Positions 1 to 6,486 of a DNA stretch of 11,936 bases are shown here, one piece after another. The stretch's first letter is position 1, and each line of letters opens with the position of its first letter. The position numbers and the translations under genes were made by a program. This stretch comes from an uncultured Rhodospirillales bacterium (GTDB lineage Bacteria; Pseudomonadota; Alphaproteobacteria; Rhodospirillales; Casp-alpha2): contig CALJEW010000054.1 in the NCBI GenBank assembly GCA_938074585.1, positions 1-11,936 on the forward strand, written 5' to 3'. The notes beneath the pieces are model-generated. The model was not told the DNA's origin. It searched no databases and saw only the letters and a program-made list of their open reading frames with translations.

Positions 1-94
1 CAGCCAGGCGCATGATTTGAGAGTTACATAAGTCAGATGAGGTTATCGAGGATTTGTTACAAAGGAGATCCAAAATCCTAACAGCTTACCATCA
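1..94. other. Unassigned sequence beyond the LOG remnant
   Basis: This stretch follows the point where LOG-family similarity stops on the minus strand. No minus-strand frame continues the expected family sequence. A plus-strand frame from 21 to 137 is open and reads like a charged helix, but it has no start codon after its upstream TGA and runs into the pseudogene. I see no inverted repeat, tRNA or terminator that would explain the breakpoint. Confidence 0.4.
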
Positions 95-394
95 TCAAAT
101 CATTAATCTTTTTGCCAATCTTCGAGCATCTTCATAAAACGGCGACATCATCAAATTTCTTTCAGGAATTTCTAGGTCACTTTTATCATTTTTTGTCGTA
201 TCTAATTGCTGTTTAGAAAAATCGCGCGGCAACAAGAGGGCGGAGCCAGAAACACTATCGTGTCGCTAACATCATGCTGATCCAAACGTGTATTGGGCTC
301 GATATATTCGGATAAAATTTGCAGCTCTCGCGCATCGGGACAGTTCATAAAATCTAAATTCTTATAAGCTTTAGGGTGTATCTTCTTCGTCCAT
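95..394 (-). pseudogene. Decayed, truncated LOG-family (TIGR00730-like) gene remnant
   Basis: Conceptual translation in shifting frames gives a collinear match to the N-terminus of LOG-family (lysine-decarboxylase-like Rossmann) proteins. The remnant would start at ATG 394 (MDEEDTP). An apparent one-base insertion near 373 changes frame to KAYKNLDFMNCPDARELQIL and on to DTIVF. A one-base loss near 248 shifts to GSALLLPRDFSKQQ and then SPFYEDARRLAKRLM, before a TGA at 95-97. Family members read roughly 'YxNLxFxNSPDARxxRILxEYLEP...DTIVFFGSAR...YYExARxLARRL', so all three pieces fall in the right order. The nucleotide-binding core (GGGPGIME-type) and PGGxGTxxE motif expected further downstream are absent, so the gene is both frameshifted and truncated. 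It follows the HAD gene after about 20 nt. Homology is recalled from family knowledge, not searched; sequencing error could explain the frameshifts but not the lost 3' part. Confidence 0.7.
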
Positions 395-413
395 ATAAAT
401 ATGCTTGTATCAG

Positions 414-1049
414 TTATGCGGCAACGATTTCGCCTAATGTTGAAAGATCGGGAACTATGTGAGTAGCTTTAGGAAAAGGGCTTTTCTGACCGGGCGCAAC
501 TCGCCCTAAAAAAGGCATGCCACAAGCTTTCGCAGCATTATGATCGGTCATTGAATCTCCGATAAACAGGCATTGATTTGGGCTAAACCCATGATCATGT
601 AGGACCTCGTTGACGATATCTTCCTTGCTGCGTGGTGATCCATAAATTCCTTCAAAAAACATATTGATACCGCGCTGATTGGTAATCCGCCTGAGCTCAT
701 ATTCGGGTGTTCCTGAAACCACAAATCGTTTCATTTTCCCTTCTGATTTAATTAAAAATGCCAAAGCCCCATCAACGTTTTCACACTCAATAACTTTTTG
801 TTCGACAATTTGAGAGTATTTTTGGCACAGCAGATCGTGGTCGAATTCAGTTAAATCAATCCCCAAAAACTGTTTATGCGCACAAAGAATTTTAACAACC
901 CGCGATATCCCCTCATAGGATTTATGGTAAGCAACCACTTGGGCAATCACCTCTGGCGATTGGTCCTTATAAAGCTCACTAAAGGCGTCTACTTTAATAT
1001 CAGTAGATTCAACAATTACGCCATCAAAATCAAAAAATATCGCCTGCAT
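414..1049 (-). CDS. HAD-superfamily (subfamily IA) phosphatase-like hydrolase
   Basis: This is a 211-residue soluble hydrolase with all four HAD motifs. Motif I is DFDGVIVES with nucleophile D7 and acid/base D9. Motif II is Ser112 in VVSGTPE, motif III is Lys142 in SPRSKED, and motif IV is GDSMTD at 164-169. A helical C1 cap lies between motifs I and II. The cap's YHKSYEGISR segment resembles HAD proteins I associate with surface-polysaccharide or nucleotide-sugar gene sets, so a sugar-phosphate substrate is possible; the real substrate cannot be read from sequence. ATG 1049 is chosen over an in-frame TTG at 1052 because AGGAGG at 1057-1062 sits 7 nt from the ATG and only 4 nt from the TTG. 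It starts 26 nt after moaE and is probably the last intact gene of the uvrC-to-moaE transcript, but no Moco-related role is evident. Confidence 0.85.
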   Translation of the reverse strand: MQAIFFDFDGVIVESTDIKVDAFSELYKDQSPEVIAQVVAYHKSYEGISRVVKILCAHKQFLGIDLTEFDHDLLCQKYSQIVEQKVIECENVDGALAFLIKSEGKMKRFVVSGTPEYELRRITNQRGINMFFEGIYGSPRSKEDIVNEVLHDHGFSPNQCLFIGDSMTDHNAAKACGMPFLGRVAPGQKSPFPKATHIVPDLSTLGEIVAA

Positions 1050-1056
1050 CAAAACT

Positions 1057-1062
1057 CCTCCT
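1057..1062 (-). promoter_or_regulatory. Strong Shine-Dalgarno of the HAD gene
   Basis: A perfect AGGAGG on the minus strand lies 7 nt before ATG 1049. It is the strongest ribosome binding site in the downstream block. It fixes the start at ATG 1049 and suggests the HAD gene is translated independently of moaE. Confidence 0.8.
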
Positions 1063-1075
1063 AAATCACCACATT

Positions 1076-1531
1076 TTAATTTAGCTTATTCCAACGAGAC
1101 ACTGCCTCATCATCAGACGTTCGGGCATCAACCCATTTGCCACCGCCCGGGGTATCTTCTAGCTTCCAAAATGGAGCTTTGGTTTTCAGCCAATCAATTA
1201 AAAAATGACAAGCTTCAAAAGCAGCACCGCGATGAGCGGAAGCTGCAGCAACCAAAACGATTTGTTCCCCAGGCTCCAATCGACCATAACGATGAATGAT
1301 TAACGTTTCGTCTAAGTTCCAGCGTGAATGCGCTTGCTTTTCGATTTCAGCGAGGGCCTTTTCCGTCATTCCCGGATAATGCTCCAACGTCATGGCGGAT
1401 ATGCGTTCATCGTTAGCCATATCGCGGACCAAACCAACAAAACTGCACAGCCCTCCAATTCCCGTATTGCCATCGGTCATTTTTTTAAGCTCATCGCCTA
1501 AATCAAAATCTACAGCTTGAACACGGATCAT
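1076..1531 (-). CDS. moaE: Molybdopterin synthase catalytic subunit MoaE
   Basis: MoaE is the large subunit of molybdopterin synthase. With thiocarboxylated MoaD it inserts two sulfurs into cyclic pyranopterin monophosphate to give molybdopterin, in the cytoplasm. The 151-residue length is normal for the family. Diagnostic blocks are HRYGRLEPGE (80-89), AHRGAAFEAC (99-108) and IDWLKTKAPFWKLE (112-125). Lys116 and Lys123 have the seven-residue spacing of the two active-site lysines in Escherichia coli MoaE (K119, K126). The start is ATG 1531, just 4 nt after the moaD stop, with a G-run (GGGGGG) about 9 nt upstream as a modest ribosome binding site inside the end of moaD. The arrangement implies coupled production of the two subunits, which assemble as a heterotetramer. 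Confidence 0.96.
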   Translation of the reverse strand: MIRVQAVDFDLGDELKKMTDGNTGIGGLCSFVGLVRDMANDERISAMTLEHYPGMTEKALAEIEKQAHSRWNLDETLIIHRYGRLEPGEQIVLVAAASAHRGAAFEACHFLIDWLKTKAPFWKLEDTPGGGKWVDARTSDDEAVSRWNKLN

Positions 1532-1535
1532 GGTA

Positions 1536-1787
1536 TCAGCCCCCCGTTACCGGCGGAAAGAAAGCAATTTCATCACCATTTGAAATCCCATGGTCTAAAT
1601 CTACATATTCCTGATTAACTGCAACCCGAACCGCAGCATTATTGGCAAAGGCTGTTTCATATCCGGTATCTTGCTGTTTTAACCAAGCAACCAAATCAGA
1701 AACAGACGCCACACCTTCCGGCAGATTCAAATCTTCTTCCGGTTTTCCAACCGCTTCACGGACCCAAGCGAAATACAGAATTTTCAT
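1536..1787 (-). CDS. moaD: Molybdopterin synthase sulfur-carrier subunit MoaD
   Basis: MoaD is the small ubiquitin-like sulfur carrier of molybdopterin synthase. Its C-terminal glycine is adenylated and thiocarboxylated by an MoeB-type enzyme, then inserts into the MoaE active site. The 83-residue product has the expected size, the N-terminal MKILYFAWVRE strand typical of MoaD, and the essential end FFPPVTGG with terminal Gly-Gly. The start ATG 1787 overlaps the moeA stop by 4 nt (ATGA), with GAGGTG 5-10 nt upstream. The overlap points to translational coupling with moeA. The activating MoeB enzyme is not encoded in this window. Confidence 0.96.
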   Translation of the reverse strand: MKILYFAWVREAVGKPEEDLNLPEGVASVSDLVAWLKQQDTGYETAFANNAAVRVAVNQEYVDLDHGISNGDEIAFFPPVTGG

Positions 1788-3052
1788 CGTGTCACCTCGT
1801 TAAACGGCAAAAAATCGACAAACTGTCCATTATCAACCACTTCCGTATCTTCGTTCAATTCTAGTAATCCATCAGCATCAACTAAAGATGTTAAAATACC
1901 CGATCCTCCGCTATGAATTTTATGCGCCGTTAAGTGCCCTTTATCATCAGGTTGCACACGAACCCGGACCCATTCTTTACGGCCTAACTTTTTCGTATAA
2001 TCAAATCCAATTTTGACAGAATACCTTACAGCTTCTGTAACCGAAGCTCCAGAAAGCATTAAAATAACGCCACGGGCTATGGTCATAAAAGTCACCATGG
2101 CCGCAACCGGATTACCGGGCAGGCCAATAAATGCAGCCGCTCCCAATTGACCCAAGGCAATAGGCCTACCGGGCTTAATGGCTAAACGCCATAAGTTGAC
2201 GGTACCTTGCGAGCTGACAGCAGCCTTTACATGATCTTCCGAGCCAGCAGATACCCCCCCTGATGTGATCAACAAATCGTGGTTTTTCCCAGCCTCTTTA
2301 AGTGCTTCTGTTATAGTCGCTTCATCATCCGGCAAAATACCTATGTCGGTGACCGCACAGCCCAAATCGAGCAACTGAGCATGGGTCGAATAGCGGTTGG
2401 AATCATAAATACTACCGGCCGTAGCATCGCCCGACGGATCGCGCACCTCGTCACCGGTTGAAAATACAGCAACTTTAAGGCGCTTAAAAACGAACATTTC
2501 AGAACGTCCAACAGCCGCTGCCATGCCCACTTCTTGGGGTCGAAGGCGCGCACCTTTGTTTAATACTATATCACCCGTTTTGACATCTTCACCTTGCATT
2601 CGTCGGTTAGACCCTGATTTCAAGCCAGCGGGCAATACCACACTGTCACCATCTGTTTCACAATCTTCTTCCATATAAATAGTATCAGGGCCACCGTTAG
2701 CACATGTGGGCATGGGTGCTCCTGTAAAAATCTGATATGCTTCCCCACGCTTTGATTCGTGCTCCAACGGATGCCCAGCCGCAATCCGGCCCCCAACAAC
2801 CAAGCGGGTGTCTTGGCTTGTGTCTAAATCATCAAAATAAACCGCATATCCATCTACCGCAGAATTATCGTGCGGCGGGACATCACGCCCGGCCTTTATA
2901 TCTTCTGCCAAAATCCGTCCAATAGCATTAATCAAAGGCACTGTTTCTGTGCCAACAACAGTTGTTAAGCGACTGCGTAAATCGTCAAGCGCCTGGCCCA
3001 ACGGGATTAATTCTCCACTAAAGGCAAAACAATCGTCTTTAAGCTGCGCCAT
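1784..3052 (-). CDS. moeA: Molybdopterin molybdenumtransferase MoeA
   Basis: MoeA inserts molybdate into adenylated molybdopterin to form the active molybdenum cofactor. The 422-residue product carries the family motifs in order: DNSAVDGYA (62-70), FTGAPMP (109-115), QGEDV (153-157), STGDE (198-202), YDSN (216-219), TSGGVSAG (263-270), KPGRP (293-297) and GLPGNP (310-315). A C-terminal beta-barrel domain IV follows. ATG 3052 (MAQLKDD) is preferred over a 16-codon upstream extension. GAAAGG lies about 9 nt before 3052, MoeA proteins normally begin close to this point, and the extension would lie inside mobB. The start overlaps the mobB stop by 14 nt and the end overlaps moaD by 4 nt. The conserved acidic residues are retained, so it should be active. 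Confidence 0.95.
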   Translation of the reverse strand: MAQLKDDCFAFSGELIPLGQALDDLRSRLTTVVGTETVPLINAIGRILAEDIKAGRDVPPHDNSAVDGYAVYFDDLDTSQDTRLVVGGRIAAGHPLEHESKRGEAYQIFTGAPMPTCANGGPDTIYMEEDCETDGDSVVLPAGLKSGSNRRMQGEDVKTGDIVLNKGARLRPQEVGMAAAVGRSEMFVFKRLKVAVFSTGDEVRDPSGDATAGSIYDSNRYSTHAQLLDLGCAVTDIGILPDDEATITEALKEAGKNHDLLITSGGVSAGSEDHVKAAVSSQGTVNLWRLAIKPGRPIALGQLGAAAFIGLPGNPVAAMVTFMTIARGVILMLSGASVTEAVRYSVKIGFDYTKKLGRKEWVRVRVQPDDKGHLTAHKIHSGGSGILTSLVDADGLLELNEDTEVVDNGQFVDFLPFNEVTR

Positions 3053-3560
3053 TAATTTGACCTTTCGGCAATTCGCAATAATTGATAATAAACCGAGCAA
3101 CAGCGCTCACATCGTTCAAATCAAGGACTGGAACGGTATCGATCAATAAGTCCTCATCCGTGGCAACGGCTGCCACAGACGGATCATTCATTGCAATGAG
3201 CTGCTTTCCTAATGATTGTCGAAAAACTTCTAATTTCGCATGGTAATGGCGTTTAAACCCCTCAATTAGGACCAAATCCACATCATCCATGCGGGCCAAT
3301 AGCTCTTCAATGTGGGGCTCAGGCTGGTCTCGGTTTTCGTTTAACAAGGCCCAACGCTTGGTACCTGTAATTAACACCTGACTAGCACCTGCAACGCGGT
3401 GTTCATGGGAATCTTTACCAGGTTTATCAATATCAAAATTATGATGGGTATGTTTCATCGTTGAGACCCGATACCCCTGAGATATCAATTCTGGGATCAA
3501 CTTGCGGATCAGCGTTGTTTTGCCGCTTCCACTCCATCCGATTAGACCAAAAATTTTCAT
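3039..3560 (-). CDS. mobB: Molybdopterin-guanine dinucleotide biosynthesis adaptor MobB
   Basis: MobB is a GTP-binding P-loop protein that assists MobA in attaching GMP to Mo-molybdopterin, making the bis-MGD cofactor of DMSO-reductase-family enzymes. At 173 residues it is typical. A Walker A loop lies at 8-15 (GWSGSGKT). The family segment KHTHHNFDIDKPGKDS spans 36-51, with HRVAGA after it, and VLIEGFK is at 97-103. ATG 3560 places the Walker A loop where MobB proteins usually have it; only a weak AGG lies upstream. It begins 59 nt after pgsA and overlaps moeA by 14 nt. MobB is often accessory in other bacteria, and MobA must be encoded elsewhere if bis-MGD is made. Confidence 0.94.
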   Translation of the reverse strand: MKIFGLIGWSGSGKTTLIRKLIPELISQGYRVSTMKHTHHNFDIDKPGKDSHEHRVAGASQVLITGTKRWALLNENRDQPEPHIEELLARMDDVDLVLIEGFKRHYHAKLEVFRQSLGKQLIAMNDPSVAAVATDEDLLIDTVPVLDLNDVSAVARFIINYCELPKGQINGAA

Positions 3561-3619
3561 ATTCGCTTGTCTTAACCTGCCCCAATTATCATTTCATATT
3601 GACTTTAAACCCATGAGAA

Positions 3620-4255
3620 TCATAAGTTGTCGGCTGTTGTATCAGAATCGGGCTCAGGTTTGATTTGACGCTTTGGTGACGGGGCGTGGTCGGTTTCCAC
3701 AATATGGCGGATACCATGAACCAAATAATCGTATCCAGTGACCAAAGTTAATAACGCAGCGCCCCATAATCCACCGACACCAATTTCTGTCGTTGATACA
3801 GGGCCAAAATCAGGGCCGTTGGGTCCGACCATTAAAAACCCAAGCGCAAGCATCTGAATTCCAGTTTTCCACTTCGCCAATTTACTAACAGGAACGCTAA
3901 CATCCACTTCGGCTAGAAATTCCCGTAAACCAGACACAAGAATTTCGCGACATAAAATAACGGCTGCAGGAAGAACCAACAATCCAGAGATACGGTCGAT
4001 ACCAACTAATGCCAAAAGCACTGCAGCTACCAACAACTTATCAGCTATTGGGTCAAGGAATCGGCCAAATGCCGATTGTTGGTGCCAGGCACGGGCCAGG
4101 TAGCCATCAAAAAAATCTGTAATGCAGGCATAAGTATAAGCACTAAAAGCCAACCAAATGCCCAAAGGGTCGTCAACAAACAAAAGCAGGCAAATTAAAA
4201 CCGGGATCGATAAGATACGAGAAACAGTTAAAATATTAGGCAAGCCACGTAACAT
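3620..4255 (-). CDS. pgsA: CDP-diacylglycerol--glycerol-3-phosphate 3-phosphatidyltransferase
   Basis: PgsA is an integral inner-membrane enzyme that makes phosphatidylglycerol phosphate from CDP-diacylglycerol and glycerol 3-phosphate, the committed step to phosphatidylglycerol and cardiolipin. The CDP-alcohol phosphotransferase signature is complete: Asp47, Asp50-Gly51, Ala54-Arg55, Gly64, Asp68 and Asp72, with the spacing D-x2-DG-x2-AR-x8-G-x3-D-x3-D. About five hydrophobic segments surround it. A polar tail of roughly 25 residues ends the 211-residue protein. ATG 4255 (MLRGLPNILTVSRI) is chosen because family members start this way and GAGTGGA precedes it by 7 nt. The alternative GTG at 4267 would add four residues and has no ribosome binding site. 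It lies 52 nt downstream of uvrC, a pairing common in alphaproteobacteria. Confidence 0.94.
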   Translation of the reverse strand: MLRGLPNILTVSRILSIPVLICLLLFVDDPLGIWLAFSAYTYACITDFFDGYLARAWHQQSAFGRFLDPIADKLLVAAVLLALVGIDRISGLLVLPAAVILCREILVSGLREFLAEVDVSVPVSKLAKWKTGIQMLALGFLMVGPNGPDFGPVSTTEIGVGGLWGAALLTLVTGYDYLVHGIRHIVETDHAPSPKRQIKPEPDSDTTADNL

Positions 4256-4307
4256 AAAAAAATCCACTCAAACTATCTAAAAAGCTAGTAATCTGCTTAT
4301 AATCTAA

Positions 4308-6251
4308 CTACCCATCAGGATGAAACCAATCATAAATTTTATTTGCCAACGCCTTGTTTATTCCCTTCGTCGCTTCAAGGTCAGTGCGGCCCGCTTGAGC
4401 AACGCCAACAGGCCCACCAAAATGATGCAATAGTGCTTTTTTGCGCTTAGCACCAACGCTTGGGATTTCATCTAAAACTGAGAGTGTTATGGCCTTCGAT
4501 CTTTTCTGACGGTGGCTGCCAATGGCAAAACGATGTGCTTCATCGCGCAACCGCTGTAAAAAATAGAGTATCGGGTTCCTGGATTCCAGCTCAATCACCG
4601 GACTACCATTGGATAAATATATCCGTTCCCGGCCTGCATTACGGTCTGGACCTTTAGCAATGCCAGCAATCGCAATATCGTCAATGCCTAATTCTTCGAA
4701 CACTTGCAACCCCATACTCAGCTGACCCTTGCCGCCATCTAACAGCACCAAATCAGGCCATTGCCCAGACGTCTTATCTGGGTCTTCACGCAAAGCTCTT
4801 GAGAAACGCCGGGTCAAAACTTCCTTCATCATCGCGTAATCATCACCCGCCGCGTAGCCCTCGCTCCTAGCATGGCTTTCCGTTGGAGCGGCTCCTTTAA
4901 TGGTGAATTTACGATATGCATTTTTCATCAACCCCTCAGGCCCAGCAACGATCATACCACCCACCGCCTTGGCCCCTGAAATATGGCTGTTATCATAAAC
5001 TTCTATACGTGCAGGCACACGGTCAAGTTTAAACACTTCTTGGACTCGTTCAAGCAAGCGAAGTTGCGTTGCACTTTCTGCCATTCTGCGCCCATGAGCC
5101 TCTTTTGCATTGTTCAAAGCATGATCAATCACTTTACGTTTATCACCACGCTGTGGGCATAAAATTTTCACATTTCGGTCAGCCCGAACAGTTAAAGCCT
5201 CTTGTAACAATACAAAATTCGGCACTTCGTGACTGGTGAAGATGGTTTTAGGCGGAATTGTTTTTGCATAAAACTGGGCAACGAACGCTTCTATAATATC
5301 AACTAATTCAGAATCATGGGCTTGGCTTGGAAAATAAGACCTGTTGCCATAGTTAGCACCGGTTCGGAAAAAGAACACTTGAATACAGGTCACGCCCCCT
5401 TCTTGATGGGCCGCAATCACATCCGCTTCGCCAATCCCTTGCATATTTATGTCTTGGCGGGCTTGGACCCGGGTTAAGGCCCGAATGCGGTCACGGTATT
5501 GAGCAGCGACCTCGAATTCAAGTTCATCGCTTGCTTCTTGCATTAAGGCCGCAAATTCCTTTTGAATGCTTTGCGAGCCACCAGACAAGAAGTTCTCGGC
5601 TTGAGATACTAAGGTCTGGTAGCCTTCACTGCTGACCTTATCGACGCACGGCGCTGCACAGCGCTTAATTTGATGCAACAAACACGGCCGCGTTCGATTG
5701 GCAAAAACAGCATCCGTACAAGTTCTAAGTAAAAATGCTCTTTGTAAAACAGCCAAAGTTTCATTTACAGCCCAAACAGAGGCAAAGGGACCAAAATAAT
5801 CACCTTTTTTATTTTGCGCGCCTCGATGTTTCAAAATCTGGGGAAAATCGTGCCCCGCCGTCACCAGGATAAAAGGAAACGATTTATCATCACGCAGTAA
5901 GATATTGTACTTAGGCCGATATCTTTTAATTAAGTTAGATTCTAAAAGCAGGGCTTCTGCTTCCGTATGGGTTGTCACGAATTCCATTGATGCCGTTTCA
6001 GAAATCATCCGGCGAATTCGATTAGATTGGCGTTCGGGAGTAGTGTATGCAACAACTCGTTTTTTTAAATTTTTTGCTTTTCCAACATATAGAATATCAC
6101 CCTTTGAGTTGATCATCCTATAGACACCCGGGCTGCTGGGCAAAGTTTTAAGATGTCCTTCGATAACGGGCACACCCCGTTGTTCACTAACCTGAATATC
6201 AGAGACTAGAGATGTTTTATTTATCAATGGTTGATTTTCGTTATGGCTCAC
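4308..6251 (-). CDS. uvrC: UvrABC excinuclease subunit C
   Basis: UvrC makes the 3' and 5' incisions flanking lesions bound by UvrA/UvrB in nucleotide excision repair. The 647 residues contain a GIY-YIG nuclease (GVY 42-44, YVG 55-57, about 36-112) and a cysteine set C178, C190, C198, C202. Their 12-8-4 spacing matches the cluster-binding cysteines reported for UvrC. A UVR motif that pairs with UvrB lies at about 228-262. The RNase H-like 5' nuclease follows (EVYDNSH with Asp420, LLDGGKGQ with Asp505, EAHRFA with His573), then tandem helix-hairpin-helix motifs (about 590-645). The start is GTG 6251. No ATG lies between it and the GIY-YIG domain, and AAGAG is about 6 nt upstream. It heads the downstream operon, behind the 358-nt regulatory gap. 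Confidence 0.97.
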   Translation of the reverse strand: MSHNENQPLINKTSLVSDIQVSEQRGVPVIEGHLKTLPSSPGVYRMINSKGDILYVGKAKNLKKRVVAYTTPERQSNRIRRMISETASMEFVTTHTEAEALLLESNLIKRYRPKYNILLRDDKSFPFILVTAGHDFPQILKHRGAQNKKGDYFGPFASVWAVNETLAVLQRAFLLRTCTDAVFANRTRPCLLHQIKRCAAPCVDKVSSEGYQTLVSQAENFLSGGSQSIQKEFAALMQEASDELEFEVAAQYRDRIRALTRVQARQDINMQGIGEADVIAAHQEGGVTCIQVFFFRTGANYGNRSYFPSQAHDSELVDIIEAFVAQFYAKTIPPKTIFTSHEVPNFVLLQEALTVRADRNVKILCPQRGDKRKVIDHALNNAKEAHGRRMAESATQLRLLERVQEVFKLDRVPARIEVYDNSHISGAKAVGGMIVAGPEGLMKNAYRKFTIKGAAPTESHARSEGYAAGDDYAMMKEVLTRRFSRALREDPDKTSGQWPDLVLLDGGKGQLSMGLQVFEELGIDDIAIAGIAKGPDRNAGRERIYLSNGSPVIELESRNPILYFLQRLRDEAHRFAIGSHRQKRSKAITLSVLDEIPSVGAKRKKALLHHFGGPVGVAQAGRTDLEATKGINKALANKIYDWFHPDG

Positions 6252-6282
6252 AAATCGCTCTTATCACCGTTCAAGTTGTTAT

Positions 6283-6311
6283 ATTATATACTATTAAAAT
6301 CTTTACACTTA
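6283..6311 (-). promoter_or_regulatory. Candidate promoter of the uvrC operon
   Basis: On the minus strand a perfect TATAAT (6283-6288) lies about 31 nt before the uvrC GTG. The best -35 match is poor (TTAAGT around 6307-6312, 18 bp spacer) and is overlapped by the CtrA-type box at 6309-6324. A good -10 with a weak -35 covered by a response-regulator site is the layout of activator-dependent promoters. No start site is known; this is inference from motifs. Confidence 0.4.
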
Positions 6312-6324
6312 ACCTACGTTTAAC
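6309..6324 (+). promoter_or_regulatory. Consensus CtrA-type box (TTAA-N7-TTAAC)
   Basis: The plus strand reads TTAACCTACGTTTAAC, an exact match to the full alphaproteobacterial CtrA site with both half-sites TTAAC. CtrA is the cell-cycle response regulator that activates or represses promoters overlapping its box and, in Caulobacter crescentus, silences the origin. Here the box overlaps the -35 region of the candidate uvrC promoter and adjoins DnaA-box-like 9-mers. A chance match is possible in AT-rich DNA, and CtrA itself is not encoded in the window. Confidence 0.5.
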
Positions 6325-6358
6325 TATCCACCGAACCTGTTGATAAGGTTGTTGAAAA
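6324..6358 (-). promoter_or_regulatory. Cluster of DnaA-box-like 9-mers
   Basis: Three near-matches to TTATCCACA lie in 35 bp. TTATCAACA is at 6338-6346 on the minus strand (one mismatch) and TTTTCAACA at 6350-6358 on the minus strand (two mismatches). CTATCCACC is at 6324-6332 on the plus strand (two mismatches). The first two start exactly 12 bp apart in the same orientation. Weaker ones, fitting TTWTNCACA with one mismatch, occur at 6419-6427 (ATTTGCACA) and 6535-6543 (TTGTGCACA), both on the minus strand. None is a perfect box. Confidence 0.4.
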
Positions 6359-6368
6359 CCCTGTTAAT

Positions 6369-6413
6369 TTTGCCTAGAGGCATAATATTACTATAGTTTT
6401 TGAGATTTGCCTA
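6369..6413. repeat. Inverted and direct TTTGCCTA repeats
   Basis: TTTGCCTA occurs at 6369-6376 and again at 6406-6413, 37 bp apart start to start. The first copy is part of a perfect inverted repeat TGCCT-AG-AGGCA (6371-6382). The 2-nt spacer is too tight for an RNA hairpin, so a protein-binding role on DNA is more likely than a terminator. Confidence 0.4.
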
Positions 6414-6430
6414 AAATTTGTGCAAATATT

Positions 6431-6443
6431 TAACTTATTGATT
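6431..6443 (-). promoter_or_regulatory. Perfect IHF consensus site
   Basis: The minus strand reads AATCAATAAGTTA, matching the IHF consensus WATCAANNNNTTR at every position, with A/T-rich flanks (for example a T run at 6452-6457). IHF bends DNA at origins and at activated promoters. The site lies between the DnaA-box-like cluster and the most AT-rich stretch of the gap. The motif is short, so chance occurrence is possible. Confidence 0.45.
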
Positions 6444-6471
6444 TTAAACAATTTTTTATATTAGACGTAAT

Positions 6472-6486
6472 TATAGTTAAACTATA
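6472..6486. repeat. 15-bp palindrome TATAGTT-A-AACTATA
   Basis: Two perfect 7-bp arms (6472-6478 and 6480-6486) flank a single A. The core recurs singly as CTATAGTT at 6391-6398 and AACTAT at 6515-6520 and 6322-6327, giving a family of related short repeats across the gap. The size fits a dimeric regulator operator, but the regulator is unknown. Confidence 0.5.

Noticed and set aside
21..137. Plus-strand open frame resembling a charged helical peptide
   Set aside because: It lacks a start codon after the TGA at 18-20, has no ribosome binding site and runs antisense through the LOG remnant.
1050..1052. TTG start one codon before the HAD ATG
   Set aside because: The AGGAGG is only 4 nt away from it but an ideal 7 nt from ATG 1049.
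3053..3100. A 16-codon N-terminal extension of moeA starting at 3100
   Set aside because: It lies inside mobB, adds residues not typical of MoeA, and GAAAGG precedes the ATG at 3052.
4256..4267. GTG start of pgsA at 4267
   Set aside because: No ribosome binding site precedes it, and PgsA proteins normally begin at the MLRxLPN segment coded from 4255.
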